The notes beneath the pieces are model-generated. The model saw only the letters and a list, made by a program, of their open reading frames with translations. It was not told where the DNA came from and searched no databases. The translations under genes were made by a program, and so were the position numbers. A stretch of 35,070 nt of DNA, taken from positions 1 to 35,070 of the forward strand of contig CADCRJ010000045.1 of assembly GCA_902803735.1 (NCBI GenBank), read 5' to 3'. Positions 24,185 to 33,117 of this stretch are shown here, piece by piece; position 1 is the first letter of the stretch, and each line of letters opens with the position of its first letter. This stretch comes from an uncultured Spirochaetaceae bacterium (GTDB taxonomy: Bacteria > Spirochaetota > Spirochaetia > Treponematales > Treponemataceae).

Positions 24185-25795
24185 TCAATTTCTCAACAAA
24201 GAACAGATTGCAGATGCAACTTTTTCACCATCCATTGCAGAGGAACCAATTCCGCCCGAATAGCCGCTGCCTTCGCCAGCAGGGTAGAGTGCGGCAAGCC
24301 CGACGCACTGCAATGTGTTTTTATCACGCAAAATGCGTACTGGGGTGCTTGTGCGAGTCTCAGAAGCAATTAAAAGTGCTTCGTCAGAGACAAAGCCCCG
24401 CATATTCCTGTCAAAATCCAAGAATCCCTTGCGAAGACGGTCAGAAATCTCTTTTGGAAGCCATTCGTCGAGCCTGCTCGGAACAAGTCCTGGAGTATAG
24501 CTTGAACGCGGCAAATCCACAGAATCCTTGTGATTTATAAAATCAACAAGTCTTTGAGCAGGGGCTTTTTGCATTTGAGCATGGCGGAACGTCTCCTGCT
24601 CCAGCCATGTACGCCAGTAAAGACCTGCAAGCATTGGGCATCCGTCTTTCTTTGCCTGCTCTACAAATTCCTGCGGAATATCCTCCGGACGGCGTTCTAC
24701 AACGATTGCAGAGTTACTCCAGATACTGTTACGTCCAGAAGAAGACATACCATTCACAACAATCTGATCAGGACTTGTAGCACAAGGAACTACGTTTCCG
24801 CCAGGACACATACAGAAGCTGTAAACGCCGCGCCCGTCAACCTGCGTAGTAAGCCTGTACTCGGCAGCCTGAGGCATTACCCTGCCATGAAACTGAATAG
24901 AATCGATGAGAGCACGAGGATGCTCAACTCGCACACCAACCGCAAAAGTCTTTGCTTCAAGAGCATCAGGCGCAATCGAAGCAATCATTTTATAAATATC
25001 AATCGCAGAGTGACCTGTCGCAAGAATTACGGCATCTGAATGGAATTCCATTTTTTCGTGAGTCTGCACGTTCTCAGCATAAATACCTGAAACACGTTTT
25101 TCTGTCGAATTTTCATCGATTATTAGCCCTGTACAAAGGGTATCGAAATAAAACTCGCCGCCAAGGGAAATTATTTTTTCACGCATGCGGTTGATAATTC
25201 CAGGGAGCTTGTCCGTTCCAATGTGCGGATGAGCATCTGTCAGTATCTGCTCTGGAGCACCGAATTCAACAAAAATGCGGTATACTTTGCTTATATCGCC
25301 CCTCTTGTTGCTCCTTGTGTAAAGCTTTCCGTCACTGAACGTTCCGGCTCCGCCCTCCCCAAAGCAATAATTAGAGTTTGCGTTGAGAAGCCCCTTTCGG
25401 CTTATGTCAGCAATGTCAATCTTACGGCGGCTCGTAACAGAACCTCTGTCAACGATTATCGGTTTTATGCCGTCTTCAAGGAGTCGGAACGCCGCATAAA
25501 GCCCAGCAGGTCCTGAACCGACTATTACGACGCTTTTATCCCCGACAGCAGATTTCCATACAGGAACTGAATTTTGTTCCGAGCTAGGTTTTTCGCCTAT
25601 AAAGACATTGTAGCGTAATTGTATCTTGATTTTTCCATGCCGTGCATCGATAGATTTTTTTACAAAAACAGGATATATCTCTTCTTTTCCCGCTCTGACA
25701 TTCTTTTTTTCAAGAGCGTTATGAATCTTTTCATTTATAATAGATTCATTCTTCTCATCATTTGGATTTACTGTAATTAAAACTTCTGCGGTCAT
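24185..25795 (-). CDS. NAD(P)/FAD-dependent oxidoreductase (COG2509 type)
   Basis: 536 residues. The dinucleotide-binding motif VVIVGSGPAGLYAAFRLLED starts at residue 89, after an N-terminal domain of about 75 residues characteristic of this family. SNYCFGEGGAGTFSDGKLYT is its most conserved block. GVYSFCMCPGGNVVP and the C-terminal PAGEGSGYSGGIGSSAMDG complete the FAD site. Members are annotated as uncharacterised FAD-dependent dehydrogenases; reaction unknown. It is followed by the HD-domain gene. Confidence 0.88.
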   Translation of the reverse strand: MTAEVLITVNPNDEKNESIINEKIHNALEKKNVRAGKEEIYPVFVKKSIDARHGKIKIQLRYNVFIGEKPSSEQNSVPVWKSAVGDKSVVIVGSGPAGLYAAFRLLEDGIKPIIVDRGSVTSRRKIDIADISRKGLLNANSNYCFGEGGAGTFSDGKLYTRSNKRGDISKVYRIFVEFGAPEQILTDAHPHIGTDKLPGIINRMREKIISLGGEFYFDTLCTGLIIDENSTEKRVSGIYAENVQTHEKMEFHSDAVILATGHSAIDIYKMIASIAPDALEAKTFAVGVRVEHPRALIDSIQFHGRVMPQAAEYRLTTQVDGRGVYSFCMCPGGNVVPCATSPDQIVVNGMSSSGRNSIWSNSAIVVERRPEDIPQEFVEQAKKDGCPMLAGLYWRTWLEQETFRHAQMQKAPAQRLVDFINHKDSVDLPRSSYTPGLVPSRLDEWLPKEISDRLRKGFLDFDRNMRGFVSDEALLIASETRTSTPVRILRDKNTLQCVGLAALYPAGEGSGYSGGIGSSAMDGEKVASAICSLLRN

Positions 25796-25928
25796 GCTGA
25801 TATTATACGATTTTGCAAAAAATTAGTCACTTGAAATGTACACACGGTCAAGCAAATGAGAATTGTTAATCTTTTGTACAAAAACAGTCAGACTTGTAAA
25901 AAAAACGACATCAGATTAGACTATTAAT

Positions 25929-28900
25929 ATGAATATTTTACCAAATGGAAAACGCATTGCTTTTATTCTTGATACAATCCATACAGATTCATCCTTGCAC
26001 TTGTGGCATACCCTTGCTTCCAGAATTGAGGAAGAAAACGGTTCGTTTTTCATTTTTCCTGGCGGACAGCTTAGGAACAAATCCAATTCAGAAAATCTTC
26101 GCAATTCAATATACTCCCTTGTCAATTCAAACAATTTTGACGGCCTTATCTCGTGGGCATCGAGCATAAGGGGAGAAACAACACTTTCAGAACTTGAAGA
26201 ATTCCATGAACGCTTCTCAAATATTCCTGTTATTACAATAGGGCAAAAGGTAAAAAATCTGCCGTCCATAAAATTTGACGCATACTCTGGCATAAGAGAG
26301 CTTGTTCTTCATTTTATTAATGCACACAATATAAAAAAGATAGCTTTCATAAGGGGGCCTGAAAACAACGTTACTGCGGAAGAATGCTTGAAGGCTTTTA
26401 AGGACACACTCTCAGAAGCAGGTCTTTACACGGAAAAGTCCGAAAAACTTATTTCATCACCATATTCATGGGAAAACGGAGAGGCAGCCGCAAGGGAATT
26501 ATTTGAGGAACGGGATCTCGTACCTGGAAAAGATTTTAAGGCAATAATTTCTGCGAGCGACATGCTGTCATACGATGCCGCAAACTGGTTCATAAACAAA
26601 GGGTTCAAGACTCCAAAGGACTTTATTATTGGTGGATTCAACGACTCTGTAATAAGCAAAGTTTTTACACCAACCTTGTCAACTGTACATATGCCATTCA
26701 CTACACTGGGAATCGAAACTTTATCAATGCTCCAGCAATTTTTTGACGGCGACAAAGTTTTTGATAAGCAGCTTTCAGCGTATCCTGTAATAAGAGAAAG
26801 CTGTGGCTGCAACTCGCTAAAGTCATGGCTTACGGCTTCTAGCCCCGCAAAAGCAAAACCAAAACCTCGCAGACAGCTTTATGAGGACTTGTGCGCCATA
26901 TTTAGATTTTACTCAAAATTTGACCGCACCAGATTTGAGTCAATCCTTAATTCTTTTTTTGACGGGAAACCAGATTTTTACAACAAACTCTCAGAAGAAC
27001 TCAAAGACTATTTTGCAAATGGCGGCGAGCTAGCAAACATTTATTACGCAATAGCATTGATAAAAAAGAATGCCATGCTGCAAGAAAGCTACATAGAGAA
27101 AATGTGGCGTACCGTAAGCTTTATGATTCCGCAAATTCAGGGACAAGTTGCCCGTAGCAGGAATTATAGGGACAACCGCTCAAACGTTGTAATGAGTATG
27201 CTACAAAGCGATTTGCTTGCTATTCACAGCCGTAATGATTTGATTAAAATACTCAAAAAATCCTTGCCAGAAATAGGAATCAATACACTTTCCATTGTTT
27301 TTTATGAAAATAATGATGTTTCTCGCTATATAGGGGGCTTTAACAAAAGTGACAAGATTCGCACAACGGAACAGGTTTTCAACGCAGGGCTGCTTGTACC
27401 ACAAAACTACAGCGGGGACTTTCAGCAGGGCACGTTCATTGTACAGCCGCTTTTTATTGAGAACCGCCCGCTTGGGTATTTAATCGTAAACCTTGCAAAT
27501 TGCGATGATTTTGTATATGAAAGCCTTAGAACCGCTGTAAACAATACCTTGCAAAGCATATTCCAGTTCGAGGAAATCCAAAACGCAAGAAAAATTGCAG
27601 AACGAGCAGAATTTGAAAAAACAGAGTTCTTTGCAAATGTCGGCAGCGATTTGTGCGACCCTCTCAAAGATTTGAGCTCAAAAATCAGCCAAATGGAGCT
27701 GAATATCAATAACGGCGTGCTTGACCAAGACATACTGGGCGAACAGCTCATTTTCTTAAAATCTCAGATTGAGTCCCAGCTTGAAAAAATTGAGACCCTC
27801 GTTGATTTAACTCGCTCGCAAGTTGCAGACCTGCCAATGGACAAGCACTTATTCGATATAAGACAAATTCTTCCTGCAAGCATGGTGGCTTCTTTGGATA
27901 TGACCTATCCATTGCTGTATGGAGACCCTGACAAGTACAAAAAAGCATTACAAAGCATTTTTGACTACAGCAACACAGCACCTACAATAAAGGCCGATTG
28001 CAGGGGTATATACATAAATTTTGAGTCCGTAAAATTTGATTGGACAAAGACAGAATTGCAGCTTGCAGAGAAAATATTCCTGTTACAGTATGGGGAACTT
28101 CAAAAAACCGAGAAAACAGTTTCTGCATTTATTCCATGGCCAAACATCGCGGGGCTGCCACCTGCAAAAAAATCCGATAAAGGAGCGATTATCCTTTCTA
28201 TCGCACCAGAAGAAAAAGAGCCGTTCTTATTCGGTATTCCTGTCATTAAAGGCGAGATAGAGGAGCAGGCATCTATTGCAAACTGCATAATACTATGGCG
28301 ACCAGATGAGTCAACAATCGATGAAACCGTGAAAATTCATGGGCTTCGCAAGGATGAGAAGCTGTCTCGCACGCCTTTGTTCTGCTTTAGCCAGTCCTTT
28401 ATAGGACATAATTTTGTTGAAATGCTAGAGCAGAAAATTAGGACTCAGAACAGCTCTCCAGTCCTGTTCATTGGAACGACACACACTCATTATGGCAAGT
28501 GGGCGACAGATTCTAACAGCATAAAGATTTCTTCAATGGCAGAATTTGATAAAATTATTGAAGAATTCACGCCGACCCTGATTGTCTTTGAAAAAATCGA
28601 CGAGCAGAGCATAAAGATAGTCCGCCAGAACAGCAAGACTGTCTTGGTTCCTATTATTGTTCTACCAGACACAATACAGTCAGAAGAAGAAGTCGAGATT
28701 CTGTGCTCTCATCCTCGAATTATCCTGTGCAACCGCGGTGCCGCAGAAAGCGATCTATTTGATGCTCGCATCCATGCGATTCTTTCTGGGGATGAAATTC
28801 TGCCTCCACATACCGGGGCAATCGTCAAAAAAGCGATTCTATACCTTAACAAGAATGCCTCTCATCAGATTGTACGCTGGAAGCTCGCAGACGCGGTTCA

Positions 28901-29129
28901 TGTAAGCGAGGATTACCTCACAAGGATTTTCCACAAAGAGATTGGTCTTAGCCTTTGGGAATATTTGAACCGCTACAGGATTTATATTGCTACAAAGATG
29001 CTTTTGGAAACAAATGACACTGTTTACGAAATCGCAGAGCATTCTGGATTTCAAGACCAGGCATACTTTTGCAGGGTATTCAAGAAAATTTATGGAATGC
29101 CACCAGGAAAAATCCGCTCAAAGAATTAG
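25929..29129 (+). CDS. Chimeric regulator: LacI-type sensor, GAF, pseudo-kinase, pseudo-receivers, AraC HTH
   Basis: 1066 residues, no signal or membrane helix, so cytoplasmic. Residues about 8-300 are a LacI/GalR-type periplasmic-binding fold (KRIAFILDTIHTDSSLHLWH; IIGGFNDSVISKVFTPTLST). About 418-560 is GAF-like. A histidine-kinase dimerisation region follows, but the H-box reads F567-F-A-N-V-G-S573-D-L, with Ser in place of the phospho-accepting His. The ATP-binding region (about 640-745) has no intact N or G box. About 755-955 look like two receiver-type folds without the phospho-Asp. Residues 963-1066 are an intact AraC HTH (VSEDYLTRIFHKEIGLSLWE). Probably a sugar-responsive regulator; target unknown. 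Confidence 0.82.
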   Translation: MNILPNGKRIAFILDTIHTDSSLHLWHTLASRIEEENGSFFIFPGGQLRNKSNSENLRNSIYSLVNSNNFDGLISWASSIRGETTLSELEEFHERFSNIPVITIGQKVKNLPSIKFDAYSGIRELVLHFINAHNIKKIAFIRGPENNVTAEECLKAFKDTLSEAGLYTEKSEKLISSPYSWENGEAAARELFEERDLVPGKDFKAIISASDMLSYDAANWFINKGFKTPKDFIIGGFNDSVISKVFTPTLSTVHMPFTTLGIETLSMLQQFFDGDKVFDKQLSAYPVIRESCGCNSLKSWLTASSPAKAKPKPRRQLYEDLCAIFRFYSKFDRTRFESILNSFFDGKPDFYNKLSEELKDYFANGGELANIYYAIALIKKNAMLQESYIEKMWRTVSFMIPQIQGQVARSRNYRDNRSNVVMSMLQSDLLAIHSRNDLIKILKKSLPEIGINTLSIVFYENNDVSRYIGGFNKSDKIRTTEQVFNAGLLVPQNYSGDFQQGTFIVQPLFIENRPLGYLIVNLANCDDFVYESLRTAVNNTLQSIFQFEEIQNARKIAERAEFEKTEFFANVGSDLCDPLKDLSSKISQMELNINNGVLDQDILGEQLIFLKSQIESQLEKIETLVDLTRSQVADLPMDKHLFDIRQILPASMVASLDMTYPLLYGDPDKYKKALQSIFDYSNTAPTIKADCRGIYINFESVKFDWTKTELQLAEKIFLLQYGELQKTEKTVSAFIPWPNIAGLPPAKKSDKGAIILSIAPEEKEPFLFGIPVIKGEIEEQASIANCIILWRPDESTIDETVKIHGLRKDEKLSRTPLFCFSQSFIGHNFVEMLEQKIRTQNSSPVLFIGTTHTHYGKWATDSNSIKISSMAEFDKIIEEFTPTLIVFEKIDEQSIKIVRQNSKTVLVPIIVLPDTIQSEEEVEILCSHPRIILCNRGAAESDLFDARIHAILSGDEILPPHTGAIVKKAILYLNKNASHQIVRWKLADAVHVSEDYLTRIFHKEIGLSLWEYLNRYRIYIATKMLLETNDTVYEIAEHSGFQDQAYFCRVFKKIYGMPPGKIRSKN

Positions 29130-29200
29130 GGACATATTTACCCAATTAATCTGCAAGATAAATAAAATATTTTTTATGTAAAAAACTTGCATAAAAAATG

Positions 29201-29225
29201 TAATGCAATTACTATAAATGCATTA
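29201..29225. promoter_or_regulatory. Inverted repeat spanning -10 region and start codon of the ATPase gene
   Basis: TAATGCA (29201-29207) and TGCATTA (29219-29225) are exact complements around an 11-base centre containing TATAAA. TTGCAT at 29187-29192 stands 20 bases before TATAAA and is a candidate -35. The second arm ends on the A of the ATG. It could be an operator or a hairpin masking the start. Confidence 0.4.
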
Positions 29226-30478
29226 TGCTGGTCAGCTTGAAATTCAATAATGCGTTTATTTTTTCTACAGAAACAAACTTTTCTCTTAAGGCGGACATGA
29301 GAAACAAAAGGCTCGCCTCTAATGTTATCGAGTCGCCTGCTGACAATGTTTTGAAATCTGCCTGTATTTATGGTTCCAACAACTCTGGCAAAACTTGCCT
29401 TGTAAAAGTCATTCGCGCATTATGGGGCATAATACAAAACAAACCAGTGCAAATTATGTCTAACTGGTTCACTAATTTTCCTATATTTTCAATCTCATGC
29501 GTTTTTATTGAAAATCAGAAAGAGTGGGAATATGAATTCAGTTTTGATACTCAAAAAAATGAATTCGTGTATGAATGTTTTTCTTTGATTAATTTTGACC
29601 AATATAAGAATCAAAAGAAAGAGATTTATTTTGAACGGGATTTTCTGAATCAGAAATTTTCCAGCAAGGACGAGCTTCTTAATCAGAATCTTACCTTGAT
29701 GGGACGAAATAATATATTGATTCATATTGCTGACGCATCTTCGCTTGATTTTTTAAGAGAAGCCAAACAGATTCTTACGAATTTTGCGTCACGAATTGTT
29801 ATTGTTGACATGAATAACATTCCTTTGAATCAAACGCTCTCCATGATGAAAAATCATGATGCACTCCAAAAAGACATTGTCAGTTTTGTAAAAAATGCGG
29901 ATTTAGACTTGGATGATTTTAAATATGTAGATGCGGACAAGATAAAAGTTAATTATTTAACAGAAGAAAACAAACCTGCAGAAGATGTAATTTCCATAAA
30001 AGAGCCAGGCTTTGAAGAATCTTTAAGGCTTGCTTCTGTTTACCGAGGCGTTACCGTTCCGAGTCTTTTGTTTGATTCCACAGGCACAAAGAAAATTGCG
30101 GCTTTGGCAAGTTATGTTGTGAGCGCACTCAAAAAAGGCTTGATTCTTGTTGTTGACGAACTTGATTCCAGCATTCATTTTAAGCTTACCCGCTCGATTG
30201 TTTCCATGTTCAACAACGAGCTTAATGATAAGGCTCAGCTTATTTTTACAGCACATGACGTAAGCCTCATGGACTGCAAGAAGCTTTTTCGCAAGGAACA
30301 AATCTGGTTTGTTCACAAAGACGATGACGGTGTTTATTTGTATCCGCTTTCTTCGTTTACGGCAGAAGATGGCGTACGCGAAACTACCGACATAATCGAA
30401 AAATACAAGCGCGGTATTCTTGGCGCAATTCCAGAACCAGACATGCTAAAAACTCTTTTGCAGGTGAAGAATGAATAG
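29225..30478 (+). CDS. AAA ATPase of probable phage-defence pair (RloA/AriA-like)
   Basis: 417-residue ABC/SMC-like AAA_15-type ATPase. Walker A is G50SNNSGKT57, the signature-like STGTKK at 285-290, Walker B LILVVDELDSS with D311 and E312, and a switch His in FTAHDVSLMD. Similar ATPases pair with a TOPRIM or RloB-like protein in RloAB, AbiL and PARIS-type systems, where the ATPase senses infection and releases or activates its partner. The next gene overlaps it by 8 bases and encodes such a partner. The ribosome-binding site is weak and an inverted repeat covers the start, hinting at tight control. Defence role is inferred. Confidence 0.8.
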   Translation: MLVSLKFNNAFIFSTETNFSLKADMRNKRLASNVIESPADNVLKSACIYGSNNSGKTCLVKVIRALWGIIQNKPVQIMSNWFTNFPIFSISCVFIENQKEWEYEFSFDTQKNEFVYECFSLINFDQYKNQKKEIYFERDFLNQKFSSKDELLNQNLTLMGRNNILIHIADASSLDFLREAKQILTNFASRIVIVDMNNIPLNQTLSMMKNHDALQKDIVSFVKNADLDLDDFKYVDADKIKVNYLTEENKPAEDVISIKEPGFEESLRLASVYRGVTVPSLLFDSTGTKKIAALASYVVSALKKGLILVVDELDSSIHFKLTRSIVSMFNNELNDKAQLIFTAHDVSLMDCKKLFRKEQIWFVHKDDDGVYLYPLSSFTAEDGVRETTDIIEKYKRGILGAIPEPDMLKTLLQVKNE

Positions 30479-31112
30479 ACCAAGTTTTCTAAAAAATACC
30501 AAAAAGAAAATTTGCCTCATCTGCGAAGGCTTTGAAGAATACGATTATATTTTGCGGCTTGTGAATCTTGGTGTGTGGGCTGATGTTTATGATTTTACTC
30601 TTGTAAATGCTGAGTCTTGCGGCAATATTTCCGCACGCTATCAGGACAGATACCAAAGCGACAACTACGATATTGTATTTGCCTTCTGCGATACCGACAG
30701 GCGGCCGGAAGAAGGATTTGAACTGATTCGCACAAAAATCAACAGAATATTCGGAAATGATATTGCGGCTGATAAAGTCATAATCTTTGTGAATCCGTGT
30801 ACGATGCAGGTAATTCTTTCTCACTTTGGCGATGTAAATTTGCGAACTCAGAACAAGAAGAAAAATAATTCCGAGATTGTTCGATTAACAGGATTGAAAT
30901 CCGATAAATGCTATGACGGTTGCAAAGAACACCGAGATTTTATCTGCTCAAAAATCACCGTGGAAAATTACAACGAAATGAAAAAGAGAATCGCCAAACT
31001 TTCCTCGACTTATTCCGACAATCCTTCCACGAATTTTGATTACTATTTAAATCTGTTTGAGAACTCAAATACAGACTGGATTGATGAGTTAAACAGGAAA
31101 ATTGAATCGTAG
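30471..31112 (+). CDS. TOPRIM/RloB-like effector partner of the AAA ATPase
   Basis: 213 residues. The TOPRIM-type acidic residues can be read: Glu19 in ICLICEGFEEYDYI and Asp74-x-Asp76 in FAFCDTDRRPEEG, each at the end of a hydrophobic strand as the fold requires. RloB and AbiLii proteins begin with a very similar CEG-x-TE-x-x-Y segment, and AriB of PARIS is a comparable TOPRIM nuclease. The middle contains FVNPCTMQVILSHFGDVNL and the C-terminus a basic helical region. ATG 30471 lies inside the ATPase gene (ATGAATAG), so translation is coupled. Likely a nuclease effector; substrate unknown. Confidence 0.72.
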   Translation: MNRPSFLKNTKKKICLICEGFEEYDYILRLVNLGVWADVYDFTLVNAESCGNISARYQDRYQSDNYDIVFAFCDTDRRPEEGFELIRTKINRIFGNDIAADKVIIFVNPCTMQVILSHFGDVNLRTQNKKKNNSEIVRLTGLKSDKCYDGCKEHRDFICSKITVENYNEMKKRIAKLSSTYSDNPSTNFDYYLNLFENSNTDWIDELNRKIES

Positions 31113-31175
31113 ATGACGCTTGACAAGGCAACAGTTTTTAGACATTCGCATATTTAAACACACATTATGCACGTT

Positions 31176-31287
31176 TTATCCACAAAATTTGTTGAAATTT
31201 TGTGGATAATGTTTATAAATTCGCCTTAAATTCACCACATTTGTACACAATTTCAACAACTTATCCACACTCTTGACCTGTGGATTT
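31176..31287. other. DnaA-box cluster with perfect inverted pair
   Basis: Three exact TTATCCACA boxes: 31176-31184 (plus), 31201-31209 (minus), 31261-31269 (plus). A fourth near-match, TGTGGATTT, is at 31279-31287. The first two are the ends of a perfect 15-bp inverted repeat, TTATCCACAAAATTT / AAATTTTGTGGATAA, around GTTG. The rest of 31113-31316 is AT-rich with no gene. dnaA, dnaN and gyr genes are absent, so this may be a DnaA reservoir or regulatory site rather than the main origin. Confidence 0.75.
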
Positions 31288-31316
31288 TTACAAGCCTTTC
31301 TTGTATATTTTTCTTT

Positions 31317-32090
31317 ATGAAGAACAAGATTAAGAATGAATTAGCCGTATGTGGCTTTGAAGCTGTAAAAGCACTTGTAAAAGTTCATCCAGAGTCAATT
31401 ACCCGTTTTTACTATACAGAAGATAGGATGATGTCTTTCAGGGAATTTTTCAGAGACCTGGCAGCCCGTAAGATTCCTTACAACAAAGTTTTTCCAGAGG
31501 ACTTGGAAAAACTCAGCGGTACTGTGCATAACCAAGGCGTTGTTGCAATGATTGCTCAGCCAGAAATTCCGCATCTTACAACAGACATAACGGACGAGTG
31601 GCTTCACAAAGGTGAATCGGCACTTCTCCTTGACCGCGTAGGAAATGCTAACAATCTTGGTGCAATCGTACGAAGTGCGGCATTTTTTGGATTCAAGAAC
31701 ATAGTAATTCCGCTAGACGAAGCTCAAAGCTCCATTACAACAAGCTCATACCGAGTTGCTCAAGGTGGAATGGAATTCGTAACAGTTTACTCGATACGCT
31801 CAATTTCAAAGCTTATGACAGCTATGAAAGGTAAAATGGTTCGATTTGGAACTGATGTAAAAGCAGAGACACCGATTGGAAAAATTGAGGAACTGAGCGG
31901 TCAAAAACCTGTTCTAATCGTTCTTGGCAATGAAGAGCACGGAATCTCAAACGAGGTCAAAGAAAACTGTGACCATTTGGTTCTCATTCCTTTTGGAGGA
32001 GAAGACCGCAAGCTTGAAAGCCTTAACGTTGCTCAGGCAGCCTCAATAATCCTGTATGAAAGCAGGAATATTGCGGTACGCCAAAAGTAA
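31317..32090 (+). CDS. SpoU/TrmH-family RNA 2'-O-methyltransferase
   Basis: 257 residues. The N-terminal 85 residues are the SpoU substrate-binding domain (VCGFEAVKALVKVHPESITR). The catalytic SPOUT domain has motif 1 N110ANNLGAIVRS, motif 2 IVLGNEEHGIS (202-211) and motif 3 LESLNVAQAASIILYE (from 233). It methylates a ribose 2'-OH in rRNA or tRNA; RlmB-like 23S rRNA activity is most likely, but the target cannot be settled from sequence. No ribosome-binding site is seen before ATG 31317, and the DnaA boxes lie just upstream. Confidence 0.9.
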   Translation: MKNKIKNELAVCGFEAVKALVKVHPESITRFYYTEDRMMSFREFFRDLAARKIPYNKVFPEDLEKLSGTVHNQGVVAMIAQPEIPHLTTDITDEWLHKGESALLLDRVGNANNLGAIVRSAAFFGFKNIVIPLDEAQSSITTSSYRVAQGGMEFVTVYSIRSISKLMTAMKGKMVRFGTDVKAETPIGKIEELSGQKPVLIVLGNEEHGISNEVKENCDHLVLIPFGGEDRKLESLNVAQAASIILYESRNIAVRQK

Positions 32091-32097
32091 GCTTTAC

Positions 32098-33042
32098 TTA
32101 GTTGCTGTTATTTATAAACAACGATGTGGATAAGTAACGGTCGCCAGAGTCAGGAAGTATTACGACAATTGTCTTGCCTTCTGACTCTTGGCGTTTTGCA
32201 ACTTCAATAGCCGCCCACAAAGCAGCACCAGAAGAAATGCCTGTAAGGAATCCTTCTGTCTTTCCTAGCTCCCTGCCAGTTTTGAAGGCTTCGTCGTTTC
32301 CTACAGGAATAATCTCATCATATATTGACGTGTCCAAGGTTTTTGGAACAAAACCAGCTCCAATTCCCTGTATTTTATGAGGTCCAGGAATTCCCTTAGA
32401 AAGAACGGGTGATGTTGCTGGCTCTACGGCTATAACCTTTAGGGAAGGATTCTTTGATTTTAAAAATTTTCCTGCTCCGCTCAAAGTGCCACCAGTTCCA
32501 ACGCCAGCGATAAAGATATCCACATTTCCGTCAGTATCTTCCCAAATCTCAGGACCTGTAGTCTCAAAATGAGTCTGAGGATTTACCTCATTCACAAACT
32601 GCCCAGGAATAAAACTGTTCGGAGTTGTAGCGGCAAATTCCTCGGCTTTTTCTATAGAGCCTTTCATTCCTCTTGCCCCGTCAGTAAGAACAACCTCGGC
32701 TCCATAAGCCTTGAGCAAATTCCTTCGTTCCGCAGACATAGTTTCTGGCATTGTAAGGATTATCCTGATTCCGTAGCTTGCTGCGACAGATGCCAGCCCG
32801 ATACCAGTATTGCCAGATGTAGGCTCAATAATAACAGAATCTTTTGTAAGCAGACCTTTTTCAAGAGCATCTTCAATCATCGCCTTTGAAATTCTGTCCT
32901 TAACACTCCCTGCAGGGTTCAAATACTCAAGTTTTGCAACAATTCGGGCTTTTAATCCGTATTTCTCTTTGATATTTCCCAATTCGAGAAGAGGCGTATG
33001 CCCTATAAGGTCTGTAATTTTTTTTGCGATTTTTTCTGCCAT
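32098..33042 (-). CDS. cysK: Cysteine synthase (O-acetylserine sulfhydrylase)
   Basis: PLP enzyme making cysteine from O-acetylserine and sulfide. ATG 33042 is chosen because AGGAGA precedes it by 7 bases; the longer frame begins in the intergenic region. From there 314 residues, normal length. GHTPLLEL leads to the PLP lysine K48 in NPAGSVKDR, the substrate loop TSGNTG is at 75-80, and the phosphate-binding [10 protein letters not shown] and catalytic ISSGAA follow. It lies 75 bases after the Rrf2 regulator gene on the same strand, suggesting it is the regulator's target. The 7-base gap to the convergent methyltransferase has no terminator. Confidence 0.94.
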   Translation of the reverse strand: MAEKIAKKITDLIGHTPLLELGNIKEKYGLKARIVAKLEYLNPAGSVKDRISKAMIEDALEKGLLTKDSVIIEPTSGNTGIGLASVAASYGIRIILTMPETMSAERRNLLKAYGAEVVLTDGARGMKGSIEKAEEFAATTPNSFIPGQFVNEVNPQTHFETTGPEIWEDTDGNVDIFIAGVGTGGTLSGAGKFLKSKNPSLKVIAVEPATSPVLSKGIPGPHKIQGIGAGFVPKTLDTSIYDEIIPVGNDEAFKTGRELGKTEGFLTGISSGAALWAAIEVAKRQESEGKTIVVILPDSGDRYLSTSLFINNSN

Positions 33043-33117
33043 AAAAAGTCTCCTGCGGTGTTTCAAGGAACCGCTAAAAAATGAGTTTCTTAGTGGCTCC
33101 ATTAGTAACTGAAGTGG

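Noticed and set aside
24530-25039. 169-codon plus-strand open frame
   Set aside because: Antisense to the FAD oxidoreductase coding region, without supporting signals.
29153-29200. ATTTTTTATG / CATAAAAAAT inverted repeat as terminator of the AraC-type gene
   Set aside because: The stem is only A-T pairs apart from one, with no GC core or T-run after it, so it is too weak to call.
31176-31287. Calling the DnaA-box cluster the chromosomal origin
   Set aside because: There is no dnaA, dnaN or gyrase gene, and gene orientation does not switch clearly at this point; the boxes are reported only as a cluster.
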